Source: Parafannyhessea umbonata
GTDB lineage: Bacteria > Actinomycetota > Coriobacteriia > Coriobacteriales > Atopobiaceae
Direction of reading: 5' to 3'
DNA length: 64,000 nucleotides
NCBI RefSeq assembly: GCF_900111255.1
Contig: NZ_FOGP01000002.1
Coordinates: 1-64,000, forward strand
Numbering within the stretch: position 1 is the stretch's first letter; every line of letters begins with the position of its first letter. The position numbers and the translations under genes are program-made. This document shows positions 35,777 to 45,766 of the stretch, in pieces. The notes under the pieces are model-generated. The model saw nothing but the letters and a program-made list of their open reading frames with translations. It did not search any database and was not told where the DNA came from.

Positions 35777-36292
35777 CTATGCGCCCTCAATCAAACCGGA
35801 TGGAATCGTGACTCGGATTGGACCGTCCTCGACGAGCTCGTCGACGACGGCGTCGACGACGGGAATCAGCACCTCGCCGTACGGCCCCCTGACGACCCAG
35901 ACGTCATTGGCACGGCCAACCATCACCTCAGCCACGCTGCCCAGCGCGCCCATGTTCGAGTCCACAACCTCACGGCCCAAAAGGGCGTCGACATCGTGTC
36001 TCTCGAACCCCTCGGGAAGGTCGTCAATGCGTGCCAGGAGAACCTTCCCCACAAGCTCTGACGCCGCGTTGATGTCGCTGACGCCGCCGAGCGAGACGAG
36101 CTGCCCCGAGCCGTTGTAGCTCGCCGACATGACGACGCGGCCCCTCGGCCCCTTGAGGGCCGGCGGCACTGGCGTCACGTCGAGTCTCTCGCGCAACATA
36201 GGGGGAAGGCCGTGAACGGGAACCGTCACGACCTCCCCCCTCTTCCCGTGCGTCTTCACCACACGGGCTATAGCCCTATATCTCGTGTGCAC
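35777..36292 (-). CDS. rimM: Ribosome maturation factor RimM
   Basis: 171 residues. N-terminal RimM domain (ARVVKTHGKRGEVVT...) and C-terminal PRC barrel (DVDALLGREVVDSNMGALGSV, then VLIPVVDAVVDELV). It helps 16S rRNA processing through binding of S19. The gene lies 6 nt after khpA and 1 nt before trmD. Confidence 0.94.
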   Translation of the reverse strand: MHTRYRAIARVVKTHGKRGEVVTVPVHGLPPMLRERLDVTPVPPALKGPRGRVVMSASYNGSGQLVSLGGVSDINAASELVGKVLLARIDDLPEGFERHDVDALLGREVVDSNMGALGSVAEVMVGRANDVWVVRGPYGEVLIPVVDAVVDELVEDGPIRVTIPSGLIEGA

Positions 36293-36298
36293 GGATCG

Positions 36299-36607
36299 TT
36301 AGCCCAGAACCTCAACCTCGACGGAAGTCCCCACGCGCGAACCAAGGGCACGTGCAAGCGTGCGGATAGCCTTGATCGTACGGCCCTTCCTGCCGATGAT
36401 GCGGCCGGCATCCTCCTCTGCGCAGCTTACCTCGATAAGTGCGGAACCATCGCTGTCCGTGACGTCAAGCGACACGGCGTCCTCGTTGGTAACGAGACCG
36501 CAAACGATGTACTCGACAAGATCAGCGACCTTGTCGGAAGCCATTTCCTCGCCGTTATCGACGGTCTGGTCGAGGGAATCCACAACGTCCGTGAGTTCCT
36601 CGGACAC
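36299..36607 (-). CDS. khpA: KH-domain RNA-binding protein KhpA
   Basis: 102 residues, somewhat longer than the usual ~76 because of an acidic N-terminal stretch of ~20. The single KH domain has the loop GRIIGRKGRTIKAIRTL. KhpA pairs with KhpB in Gram-positive bacteria and affects cell-wall growth and RNA stability. Encoded between rpsP and rimM, its normal place. Confidence 0.92.
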   Translation of the reverse strand: MSEELTDVVDSLDQTVDNGEEMASDKVADLVEYIVCGLVTNEDAVSLDVTDSDGSALIEVSCAEEDAGRIIGRKGRTIKAIRTLARALGSRVGTSVEVEVLG

Positions 36608-36612
36608 AGTAG

Positions 36613-36951
36613 CTACTCCGCGTCCGCAGCCTCGGCAGCGGCCTCGGCGGCAGCAGCGGCCTTGGCGGCAGCCTTCTTGGAGAGCTTCTGCTTCTTCTCG
36701 GGAGCAGGAGCGTCAGAGCGGGCGATGTCGATCAGGTGAGCGACAGCGTTGGAGGGCTGGGCACCCTTGGAAACCCACTCGTCGATCTTCTCGAGGTCAA
36801 GGTCAATGGTCTTGGGGTTGGTCAGGGGGTTGTAGCGACCAACGAGCTCGATGTAACGACCATCGCGCGGCATGCGGCCATCAGCAACGACGACGCGGTA
36901 GTACGGACGCTTCTTTGCACCGTGACGGGCGAGACGAATCTTAACTGCCAA
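36613..36951 (-). CDS. rpsP: 30S ribosomal protein S16
   Basis: 112 residues. Signature start [22 protein letters not shown] and [11 protein letters not shown]. The last ~28 residues are an Ala/Lys/Glu-rich extension beyond the core. TTG start, 7 nt after AAGGAG. First gene of the rpsP-khpA-rimM-trmD-lepB operon. Confidence 0.97.
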   Translation of the reverse strand: MAVKIRLARHGAKKRPYYRVVVADGRMPRDGRYIELVGRYNPLTNPKTIDLDLEKIDEWVSKGAQPSNAVAHLIDIARSDAPAPEKKQKLSKKAAAKAAAAAEAAAEAADAE

Positions 36952-37185
36952 AACTAAACTCCTTCAGACGAGCGACGCCGTGGATAGATGGATGGTGCGT
37001 CGCGTTGCCACATAAAGCGAAAGCTAATGATACGCCACGTACAGGGGCTCTGTGGGTGTCGTTTTTGTGAACCTTGTGCGAAGGCACACGTTCATGCAAA
37101 GCCCGCAAAGCGCCCTTTAAGGCTCACTTCAGCGTCACATTTTAAACTTGCTTAAAATGAGTAACCGCCAGCAAAGGGAGAACAC
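36952..37185. promoter_or_regulatory. Divergent promoter region between rpsP and the response regulator
   Basis: 234 bp without a gene. For rpsP, a TATCAT box lies near 37033-37028 on the minus strand with no convincing -35. For the regulator, an A+T-rich stretch with an inverted repeat occupies 37138-37159. The promoter of the two-component operon must lie in or next to it. Confidence 0.5.
37138..37159 (+). promoter_or_regulatory. Inverted repeat CATTTTAA-N6-TTAAAATG, possible regulator operator
   Basis: Perfect 8-bp arms (37138-37145 and 37152-37159) 27 bp upstream of the response-regulator ATG, in an otherwise GC-rich region. Position suggests autoregulation, and TTAAAAT may double as a -10 box. 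Confidence 0.5.
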
Positions 37186-37881
37186 ATGAACATCCTTGTT
37201 GTCGAAGACGAGAAGAACCTTGCAGACGCAATCGTGAAGATTGTTTGCGACGAGGGCTACAACTGCGAGGCAGTCTACGACGGCAACGCAGGCCTCGCCT
37301 CATGTAAGAGCGGGCTGTACGACGCCGTCATCATGGACGTCATGCTTCCTGGCATGGACGGTTTCGAGATAGTTCACGAGCTACGCAGAAGCGGCAACTC
37401 CATCCCGGTTCTCATGCTCACGGCCCGCATCGCGACCTCCGACAAGGTCACGGGACTCGACACCGGAGCCGACGACTACATGACGAAGCCCTTCGAGGCA
37501 CCGGAGCTGCTCGCGAGGCTCAGGGCCCTCACGCGCAGGCAGGGCGACGTGGTAATCGAGCAGGCCAAGTACGCCGACCTCACCCTCGACCTCCAGACGC
37601 ACGACCTCAGCTGCAAGGAGCGCACGGTGCATCTCTCCGGCAAGGAGTTTGAGGTCCTCAAGATGCTCATGAGCTCCAACGCACGGGTCGTCTCGAAGCA
37701 GGACCTCCTGACACGAGTCTGGGGAACCGACGGCGACGCATCCGAGAACTCCGTCGAGGCCTACATCTCGTTTCTGCGCAAGAAGCTAGCGCACGTCCAC
37801 TCCATGGTCCAGATAACCACCCTGCGCATGCTTGGCTATCGCCTCGAGGTGTTCGACGTGGGCGACGGCGCGAGCGCCTAG
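37186..37881 (+). CDS. OmpR-family response regulator
   Basis: 231 residues. Receiver domain (1-118) with acidic pair in VVEDEKN, phosphoacceptor Asp51 (IMDVMLPGMDG), the conserved Thr in MLTAR and Lys in MTKPF. C-terminal winged-helix DNA-binding domain (~130-225) with LSGKEFEVLKMLM and SVEAYISFLRKKL. Good SD (GGGAG). It is followed 20 nt later by its sensor kinase. Signal and targets are unknown; an AT-rich inverted repeat upstream may be its own operator. Confidence 0.95.
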   Translation: MNILVVEDEKNLADAIVKIVCDEGYNCEAVYDGNAGLASCKSGLYDAVIMDVMLPGMDGFEIVHELRRSGNSIPVLMLTARIATSDKVTGLDTGADDYMTKPFEAPELLARLRALTRRQGDVVIEQAKYADLTLDLQTHDLSCKERTVHLSGKEFEVLKMLMSSNARVVSKQDLLTRVWGTDGDASENSVEAYISFLRKKLAHVHSMVQITTLRMLGYRLEVFDVGDGASA

Positions 37882-37901
37882 CCCCGAAAGCGAGGAGCGC
37901 C

Positions 37902-39146
37902 ATGCTCAAGAAGCTCAAGCGCAAGTTCATCCTCATAGTCATGGTGCTTGTCGGCGCCGTCCTGATTGGCGTGCTCGGCATGTCGATGTACTCCTCGTAC
38001 GCGAACCAGCGGAGCATCATCTCGGGTGCCCTCGACCGCAACCTCGACGGAGAACTCAACTCGGTGCCGACAATCGGCGGCATGACCGCACCCCAGGAAG
38101 ACTCTGCGCACGGAAGGACCATGCTCGCGCTGACCGTCGAGGTCTCTTCCGACGGAGTCGTCCTCCAGTCAAGCGAAGGTCCCGTCTACATCAACAGCAG
38201 CGTCCTCTCGCAGGTTGTCGACGCAGCGCTCAACTCGGGCCAAAAAGAGGGATACGACGGCTCCATTCACGTGTCGTGGAAGGCAAAGGCGATCGGCGGG
38301 GGCGCGGTGCGCATCGCCATAGTCGACACGACCGATGCCGACTTCACCTTCCAGAGCATGATCGTACGAAACCTCGAGATTGTGGCGCTGGGCCTGCTGC
38401 TCATGTTCGCCATCACGTGGTTCCTGGCCGACTGGGCCCTCAAGCCCGTATCCGTCGCATGGGAGCAGCAGAAGAGTTTCATCGCCGACGCATCTCACGA
38501 GCTCAAGACGCCACTTGCCGTAATTTCGGCAAACAACGAGATACTCGAGAGGGCCAAGGACATCCCCGCCGAGAGTCGCCGCTGGATCAAGAGCAACGTC
38601 GAAGAGGCCAACCACATGAAGGGTCTCGTTAACGACCTCCTCCAGCTCGCCCGAGCGGACGAGTGCATAGCAGGCCTCGCGAGCGCGATGCGAATTGAGC
38701 CCATAAGTCTCTCCGAGATGGTCGAGCAGTCAGCCCTCGAATTCGACGCCGTGGCCTTCGAGAACTGGAACGACATCAGCACAACGGTTCAGGACGGGAT
38801 CGTCATCAACGCCGACAGGGAATGGATGGAGCGGCTGATTCGCATACTCATCGAGAACGCCTGCAAGTACGCGAGCCCCAAGACGACCATCAGCGTGAGC
38901 CTAGCCCGCCAGGGACAGCGTGTCGTCTACTCGGTCAACAACCGCGGAGCGGTCATCGACCCACAGGAACTTCCCCACGTGTTCGACCGCTTCTACCGCT
39001 CCGACAAGGCTCGTAGCAGGACGAAGTCAGAGGGTGGCTTCGGCCTTGGGCTCGCCATAGCCAAGGCGACAGCCGAGGCGCACGGCGGCAGCATATCGGT
39101 CACGAGCAATGAGCAGGCGGGGACGACGTTCACGGTCGTCCTCTAG
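37902..39146 (+). CDS. Sensor histidine kinase
   Basis: 414 residues. Membrane helices at ~8-30 and ~156-178 flank a ~125-residue extracytoplasmic sensor with no recognised fold. No clear HAMP is visible; the H box follows soon after (FIADASHELKTPL, His199). The ATPase domain has an N box (LIENACKYASP), a modified G1 (NNRGAVIDPQ) before FDRFYRSD and a G2 box GGFGLGLAIAKA. It should phosphorylate the regulator encoded upstream. Confidence 0.94.
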   Translation: MLKKLKRKFILIVMVLVGAVLIGVLGMSMYSSYANQRSIISGALDRNLDGELNSVPTIGGMTAPQEDSAHGRTMLALTVEVSSDGVVLQSSEGPVYINSSVLSQVVDAALNSGQKEGYDGSIHVSWKAKAIGGGAVRIAIVDTTDADFTFQSMIVRNLEIVALGLLLMFAITWFLADWALKPVSVAWEQQKSFIADASHELKTPLAVISANNEILERAKDIPAESRRWIKSNVEEANHMKGLVNDLLQLARADECIAGLASAMRIEPISLSEMVEQSALEFDAVAFENWNDISTTVQDGIVINADREWMERLIRILIENACKYASPKTTISVSLARQGQRVVYSVNNRGAVIDPQELPHVFDRFYRSDKARSRTKSEGGFGLGLAIAKATAEAHGGSISVTSNEQAGTTFTVVL

Positions 39147-39171
39147 ATCACGCAAGAGGCCAGCGGGCACC

Positions 39172-39190
39172 TATAATGCTCTCATGGGCA
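39172..39190 (+). promoter_or_regulatory. TATAAT box 6 nt before the dinB ATG (leaderless promoter candidate)
   Basis: A perfect -10 hexamer at 39172-39177 lies 6 nt upstream of ATG 39184, where transcription would start at or next to the start codon. No Shine-Dalgarno sequence precedes the ATG. The -35 region is not recognisable. Confidence 0.55.
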
Positions 39191-40512
39191 CAAATGGAGA
39201 AATAGGATCAGGGCTCCTGAGCTGGAGCGGACCGGCAATCGGCCTGCTCGACCTCGACGCTTTCTTCGCGTCGGTCGAGCAGCTGGACCATCCCGAATGG
39301 CGGGGCAAGCCCGTCATCGTGGGCGGCTCCGCCCATAAGAGGGGCGTCGTGTCCACCGCTTCCTACGAGGCGCGCATGTACGGCGTCCACTCAGCAATGC
39401 CCTCGTCCCAAGCCATGAGACTCTGCCCGAACGCAATCTGGACGCGCGGCCGCTTCGACCGCTATCGCGAGATGTCGGCCATGGTCATGTCCGTGATCTT
39501 GGACGAGACGCCGCTCATGGAACAGGTATCCATCGACGAGGCGTTCTTCGACATCACGCCAGGGCGTTTCTCGAAGGAGAGTCCCATAGAGATCTGCAGG
39601 CGAATCCAGAGGCGCGTGGGCGAGCTAGGCGTGACCTGCTCGATTGGGCTCGGAACGAACAAGACGATCGCGAAGATCGCCTCCGAGCGGCAGAAGCCGC
39701 GCGGCATCACCATCGTAGCGCCAGGAACGGAGCCGTCCTTCCTGGCTCCCCTGCCAGTTCGTGCGATGAGCGGAGTCGGAGCGGCAACCGAGCGCGCCCT
39801 GCTTGAGTGCGGCATCAACACACTTGGACAGCTCGCCCGCCAGGACCCCGATAAGATGGAGAAGCGCTTTGGCGTCTCGGGTCCACGCATGGTCCTGCGT
39901 GCCGCGGGCCAGGAGAGGTCGGAAGTGCGTCCGGCAGACGAGGCCGGGGTCGTCAAGTCGGTCTCGAACGAGCGCACCTTCGCGCAGGATCTTCGAAAGA
40001 GGGACGAGGTCGAGGCTGCGATTCGTCACGTGAGCGCACTCACGGGGTCGCGACTTCGGCGCAAGGGCCTCCGGGGAAGGCGCGTGACGCTCAAGCTGCG
40101 CTTTGACATGACGCACACGCGGACCATCCAAGAGATGATGGACGAGGCAACCGATAACGAGCACGTGTTTGGCGAGGCCGCCGTGCGCCTGCTGGACAGG
40201 TGCTGGGCAGAGGGGACGCCCGTCCGCCTGGTCGGCGTGGCCGTCAGCGCGTTTGGGGAGGGCCAAGGGCGGCAGCTCGAGCTCTTCTCGGATATGAGCG
40301 AGGCATACGCCGCGCCGCAAGACGTCACGCAGGGGAAAACGAGGGCCGCGACCGGCTCACTCTCGCACGACAAGGACGAGCTGCGGGAACTGTCGGTCGC
40401 CGCGGACGAGGTCAGAAGACGCTTCGGTAAAGACGCACTCGCGTACGGGCGCGACCTAAGATTCAGGGACGGCACCACCGGCACCGCCCCCATGAACAAG
40501 GAGGACTTCTGA
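39184..40512 (+). CDS. dinB: DNA polymerase IV (Y-family)
   Basis: 442 residues from ATG 39184; the frame is open to 39109 but that overlaps the kinase gene. Palm residues: Asp23/Asp25 in LLDLDAFFAS, Asp118-Glu119 in SIDEAFFDI; YEARMYGV fingers motif; helix-hairpin-helix thumb; little-finger domain from ~245. A ~90-residue C-terminal tail follows. Translesion polymerase, normally induced by DNA damage. A -10 box almost abuts the start codon; no LexA-type site was recognised. Convergent with rsfS. Confidence 0.95.
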   Translation: MGTNGEIGSGLLSWSGPAIGLLDLDAFFASVEQLDHPEWRGKPVIVGGSAHKRGVVSTASYEARMYGVHSAMPSSQAMRLCPNAIWTRGRFDRYREMSAMVMSVILDETPLMEQVSIDEAFFDITPGRFSKESPIEICRRIQRRVGELGVTCSIGLGTNKTIAKIASERQKPRGITIVAPGTEPSFLAPLPVRAMSGVGAATERALLECGINTLGQLARQDPDKMEKRFGVSGPRMVLRAAGQERSEVRPADEAGVVKSVSNERTFAQDLRKRDEVEAAIRHVSALTGSRLRRKGLRGRRVTLKLRFDMTHTRTIQEMMDEATDNEHVFGEAAVRLLDRCWAEGTPVRLVGVAVSAFGEGQGRQLELFSDMSEAYAAPQDVTQGKTRAATGSLSHDKDELRELSVAADEVRRRFGKDALAYGRDLRFRDGTTGTAPMNKEDF

Positions 40513-40539
40513 CGACCAAAGGAGGCCCATAGAAGAGCG

Positions 40540-40974
40540 CTACTCCGCGTCCTCGGAAGAAGTTCCCGCGGTCCCCTTGGAGGACACGAGGGCCTCATAT
40601 TCGCTCTCGGGCATGGCGCCCGCGAGGTCCAGAGCGACGCGCGGGGCCTCACCCCACAGGCGCTCGAGTCGGTAGTACTCGCGCGACTCGGGCTTGAAGA
40701 CGTGGACGACGACCGCACCGTAGTCCATGAGGACCCAGCTGGTGCCCGCGCGACCCTCGCAAGAGAGCGGTTTCTCCTGGCAGTTGACGCGGACCTTCTC
40801 CTTGATCTCGTCCAGGACGGCGTCCATCTGCGGGTTGTTCTGGGCAGTGCAGATCAGGAAGTAGTCACTGACGTCGGAGATGCTGGTAAGGTCCAGCAGG
40901 ACGATGTCGGATGCCTTCTTGTCGTCGGCGGCCGCGGCCGCGACCTTAGCAAGCTCAAGCGGGGTAACTGCCAT
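40540..40974 (-). CDS. rsfS: Ribosomal silencing factor RsfS
   Basis: 144 residues. It binds L14 on the 50S subunit and blocks subunit joining under starvation. Signatures: DIVLLDLTSISDVSDYFLICTAQNN and GRAGTSWVLMDYGAVVVHVF. A ~25-residue acidic tail is added. Last gene of the obgE-proB-nadD-yqeK-rsfS string. Confidence 0.96.
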   Translation of the reverse strand: MAVTPLELAKVAAAAADDKKASDIVLLDLTSISDVSDYFLICTAQNNPQMDAVLDEIKEKVRVNCQEKPLSCEGRAGTSWVLMDYGAVVVHVFKPESREYYRLERLWGEAPRVALDLAGAMPESEYEALVSSKGTAGTSSEDAE

Positions 40975-41008
40975 TGATGTCCCTTCTCTGGGTTGCGATG
41001 GTCGAGCG

Positions 41009-41626
41009 CTAGGACGCGCGTCGCCTCACAAGTTCGTTGTAGATTTCGATAGTTCCAGGATAAAGGTAGCGCCTTGTGTCTACGACATAGGATATACCCC
41101 CGGCAAAGGAGTTCCAGAACAGGTCCTCAAGTGAACTCTTCCCAACCATCGCGCGCACCTGATCGATGTTGGGACAGGAGCGTCGGAGCGGTTCGATTCC
41201 GTCGGCGACGAACACGACCATGTCGAGAGGGGTCATGTCGACCGCAGCCGTGGTGTGCCTTTCGATGGCGACGAGCACGTCACGCGAAAGCTCGGGGTAG
41301 ATCTCGGGAAGCTCGCGGGCCGCGAGGATGCCGTGAAGCAGCGGAAGAACGAGCTCGAGATCAACGCCTAGATCGATGCCACGCTCCTGCGAGCGCCTAA
41401 GCAGCTCTTCGTCGGGAAGCACTTTGTCCCAGTCGTGGAGGATACCGGCGACGCGAGCCTCGAAGGGATCGACGTCGTAGAGAAGCGCGAGCTTCTGGGC
41501 AGTCTCCGCAACGGAAAGCGAGTGCTCGTAGCGCCGCGGCTTCACGGCACGCATATGATTGCGAAGGTCCCCCTGGACCCGGATTATGAACGACAGCTGG
41601 TCGGCGGTGAATGCCCCTTGACTCAC
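41009..41626 (-). CDS. yqeK: HD-domain Ap4A hydrolase YqeK
   Basis: 205 residues. The HD signature is seen: RYEHSLSVAETAQKLA, then AGILHDWDKVLPDEEL, and a later ERHTTA with DMTPLDMVVFVAD. Family members split diadenosine tetraphosphate symmetrically to ADP. Its start overlaps the nadD stop (ATGA). The nadD-yqeK-rsfS order is the standard one. Confidence 0.93.
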   Translation of the reverse strand: MSQGAFTADQLSFIIRVQGDLRNHMRAVKPRRYEHSLSVAETAQKLALLYDVDPFEARVAGILHDWDKVLPDEELLRRSQERGIDLGVDLELVLPLLHGILAARELPEIYPELSRDVLVAIERHTTAAVDMTPLDMVVFVADGIEPLRRSCPNIDQVRAMVGKSSLEDLFWNSFAGGISYVVDTRRYLYPGTIEIYNELVRRRAS

Positions 41627-42354
41627 GAAGACTCGCCTTCCTCGAGAACAGAAACGTAGCGCGTCGGGACGACGCCGTACAGATGGTGCTTGTGAATGTA
41701 GCCCGTAACTGAGTCGGGCGTGAGGTAGCGAAGGCTCTGGCCGCCACTCACACGCTCGCGAAGGTAGCTGGACGATATCGCCAGCGCGGGAACCTCGAGG
41801 TATGTCACGTCGAAGTCGTAGGGCGACCCGCTGATCAGGTCATCCGCGCGATCGAGGTCGTACCCGGGTCTCGTCGCGCCGACAAGGTGCGCGAGCCGCG
41901 CGATGCGCCCGGCCTCCCTCCAGGTGACGATCTCGGCAATGGCATCGGCTCCGGTGATGAAGAAGAGCTCGACGTTGTCGGGATAAATCTCGCGCAGGAG
42001 CTCGAGCGTGTCCGCCGTATAGGTGACGCCGGCGCGGTCGACCTCGAAGCGGGTAGCGACGAAGTGCGGGTTGTCGGACGTGGCAAGCAGCGTCATGGCA
42101 TAGCGGTCCTCGCCGGAGGTGACGTTCCGGCCCTGCTTGAACGCCGGCCTGCCGGCAGGCATGAAGACGACAACGTCCAGGTCAAGGTCGTCGAACGCTT
42201 GCTCGGCGGTGACGAGGTGGCCGTAGTGGATGGGGTCGAAGGTCCCGCCCATGATGCCAAGCCGGTAGGTGCGAGACACATCCTGTCCCAGCAGAGGCAG
42301 GTCTCCCCTCTCGACTAAATCGGCCCTCGTACCCAGGCCGTCAGCGTCAGCCAT
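41623..42354 (-). CDS. nadD: Nicotinate-nucleotide adenylyltransferase
   Basis: 243 residues; converts NaMN to deamido-NAD in NAD synthesis. The nucleotidyltransferase fold starts with GIMGGTFDPIHYGHL (HxGH), and the C-terminal SSSYLRERV motif is present. A ~30-residue tail precedes the core. ATG 42354 is 7 nt after AAGGAGG; the TTG two codons earlier is too close. Confidence 0.96.
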   Translation of the reverse strand: MADADGLGTRADLVERGDLPLLGQDVSRTYRLGIMGGTFDPIHYGHLVTAEQAFDDLDLDVVVFMPAGRPAFKQGRNVTSGEDRYAMTLLATSDNPHFVATRFEVDRAGVTYTADTLELLREIYPDNVELFFITGADAIAEIVTWREAGRIARLAHLVGATRPGYDLDRADDLISGSPYDFDVTYLEVPALAISSSYLRERVSGGQSLRYLTPDSVTGYIHKHHLYGVVPTRYVSVLEEGESS

Positions 42355-42366
42355 GAACAAACCTCC

Positions 42367-43491
42367 TTAGAAGACGAGAAGCTCGTCCCTGTGAATCGCA
42401 GGCTGGCCGGCCTTGTGCGGCAGGAATCGCTCGATGACGTCGAGCTTGAGTCCGTGGACGCGACCGATGTCCTCGCTCGAGTAGCGGACTATACCTCTTC
42501 CAAGGAGCTTTCCGGCATCGTCGATGACGTTCACGACGTCACCCTCCTCGAAGACGCCCTCCGCTCCGACAACGCCGACGGGAAGCACCGAGGCTCCGCG
42601 CGATACGACTGCCTCGCTCGCGCCCGCGTCAAGGACAAGCGACCCCTTGGGCATCTCGGCCAGGCCGATCCAGAGCTTGCGGGCACTTTCGTGCGTCGTC
42701 CCAGAAGGGGCCTCAAATCGCGTGCCAAGCGCCTCTCCCCTGACGACGCGCTCGAACGAGAAGCGCTCGCGGCCCTTGCAGATGACCATGGGGATGCCTG
42801 CGGCGAGCGTCGCGCGGGCGGCGCGCAGCTTTGAGGCCATGCCGCCGGTGCCCACGCTCGATCCGGCCCCACCGGCCATCGCGGCGATGCGCGGCGTGAT
42901 CTCCTTCACGAGGGGAACGAGCTCGGCATTGGGATCGTCCTGCGGATTTGCGGTATAAAGACCATCGATATCCGAGAGGATGACGTAGAGGTCGGCGTTA
43001 AGCATGGTCGAGACGATAGCGCCCAGCGTGTCGTTGTCGCCGAAGTTAAACTCGGTGAACGAGACGGTGTCGTTCTCGTTGATGACGGGAATTGCGCCCA
43101 AGCCTATGAGCCGACCGAGCGTGTTGCGCGCGTTGAGGTAACCCTCGCGGTCGGTGAGGTCCCTGCGAGTAAGGAGGACCTGGCCGCACGCGATGCGATG
43201 GCGCCCCAGGAGGTCGGCGTAGACCTCGGTGAGGGCCGCCTGACCCGCAGACGCGCAGGCCTGGCGGCCAGGCATGTCCTGGGGCTTGCAATCGAGGCCG
43301 AGGCGCTCCATGCCGGCAGCAACGGCTCCGGACGAGACGATGACGACGTGGTAGCCATCGTGCTGGAGCTCGGCGGCCTGATCGCACAGCGTCTCAATGA
43401 ATGCACGGTCGGGACGGTTGTTGGCATCAACGAGAGTCGACGACCCGACCTTGACCACGACGACATCCGGCGTGTCGAATACCCCCTCCAA
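42367..43491 (-). CDS. proB: Glutamate 5-kinase
   Basis: 374 residues; phosphorylates glutamate for proline synthesis. Kinase domain: VVVVKVGSSTLVD, VSSGAVAAGMERLGL, INENDTVSFTEFNFGDNDTL and GTGGMASKLRAA. A C-terminal PUA domain (~290-374) is present. TTG start one nt after the obgE stop, with GGGAG 9 nt upstream. The open frame runs ~100 codons further into obgE but has no family sequence. No proA in the window. Confidence 0.96.
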   Translation of the reverse strand: MEGVFDTPDVVVVKVGSSTLVDANNRPDRAFIETLCDQAAELQHDGYHVVIVSSGAVAAGMERLGLDCKPQDMPGRQACASAGQAALTEVYADLLGRHRIACGQVLLTRRDLTDREGYLNARNTLGRLIGLGAIPVINENDTVSFTEFNFGDNDTLGAIVSTMLNADLYVILSDIDGLYTANPQDDPNAELVPLVKEITPRIAAMAGGAGSSVGTGGMASKLRAARATLAAGIPMVICKGRERFSFERVVRGEALGTRFEAPSGTTHESARKLWIGLAEMPKGSLVLDAGASEAVVSRGASVLPVGVVGAEGVFEEGDVVNVIDDAGKLLGRGIVRYSSEDIGRVHGLKLDVIERFLPHKAGQPAIHRDELLVF

Positions 43492-43492
43492 G

Positions 43493-44956
<1,464 letters not shown>

Positions 44957-45019
44957 TTAGTGCGTAGTCCATCGTAAAACAAATGGGAGCCGCATGCTCG
45001 GAAGGAAGTCGCGAACCAC

Positions 45020-45766
45020 CTAGAAGATTGCGCCAAGCACAATAACCACAAGGCAGAGCGAGAAGATCGCATAGTCGCGGGTTGCCATGGGATAGCGCTT
45101 GTAGGACGACTCGCGCGTCCTCAGGTAGAAGCCACGCTGCTCTGCCGCAAGCGCCGTGTCGTCCGCCTTGCTGACCGAGGTGATGAGCAGCGGCGCCGCC
45201 AGGGGCATCATGAGGCCGAGCTTCCTGAGCGGGTTGCCGGAGTCAAACTCGACGCCACGGGCAGTCTGGGCCTCGACGATGCGGGACATCTCGTGCGAGA
45301 AGATGGGCACGAATCTGAGAGCAGTGGTAATGGTGAAGGCATAGCGATATGGCAGGTGAAGCACCTCGACCGCAGCGTTGGTCAGGTCGGTAAGGCGCGT
45401 CACGGTAAGCATGAGAACCAGGGGAAGCGCGAAGGTCACGAGACGCAGGGCAACATGAGCGCCCGTGTCCGCCCCCCTATCGGTAACCCAGAGGAACACG
45501 GGAGTGCCAGCACGCACGATGACAGTCTGCACCAGGAACATGAGCGCACCCAGAGACGAGAACGCCAGAAGGAGCGAGACGGCCTTCTTTCCCACGCCCG
45601 CATAGACTCCCGCCAGGAGCACGAGGGCCAGCAGGAGAACGAGCGTGAGGTACTCGTTCGCGAGAAACGTCGCAATGCAGACGGCGACGGCGAAGGCGAC
45701 CTTCGAGATGGGGTTCGCGCGGTGCAGCAACGTGCTGCCCTCGCTGTATTCGAGCAGTCCGGCCAT
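45020..45766 (-). CDS. ecfT: ECF transporter T component
   Basis: 248 residues, about five membrane helices. The two coupling-helix signatures are visible: EAQTARGVEF (Ala-Arg-Gly) and AEQRGFYLRTR. EcfT couples the ATPases to the S protein. It starts right at the stop of the S-A-A fusion gene, so the operon encodes a complete dedicated transporter. Downstream, obgE follows after 75 nt without an evident terminator. Confidence 0.93.
   Translation of the reverse strand: MAGLLEYSEGSTLLHRANPISKVAFAVAVCIATFLANEYLTLVLLLALVLLAGVYAGVGKKAVSLLLAFSSLGALMFLVQTVIVRAGTPVFLWVTDRGADTGAHVALRLVTFALPLVLMLTVTRLTDLTNAAVEVLHLPYRYAFTITTALRFVPIFSHEMSRIVEAQTARGVEFDSGNPLRKLGLMMPLAAPLLITSVSKADDTALAAEQRGFYLRTRESSYKRYPMATRDYAIFSLCLVVIVLGAIF

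Noticed and set aside
37902-39146. Histidine kinase with altered G1 box as an inactive kinase
   Set aside because: N-x-G variants of G1 occur in active kinases; the H, N and G2 boxes are intact.
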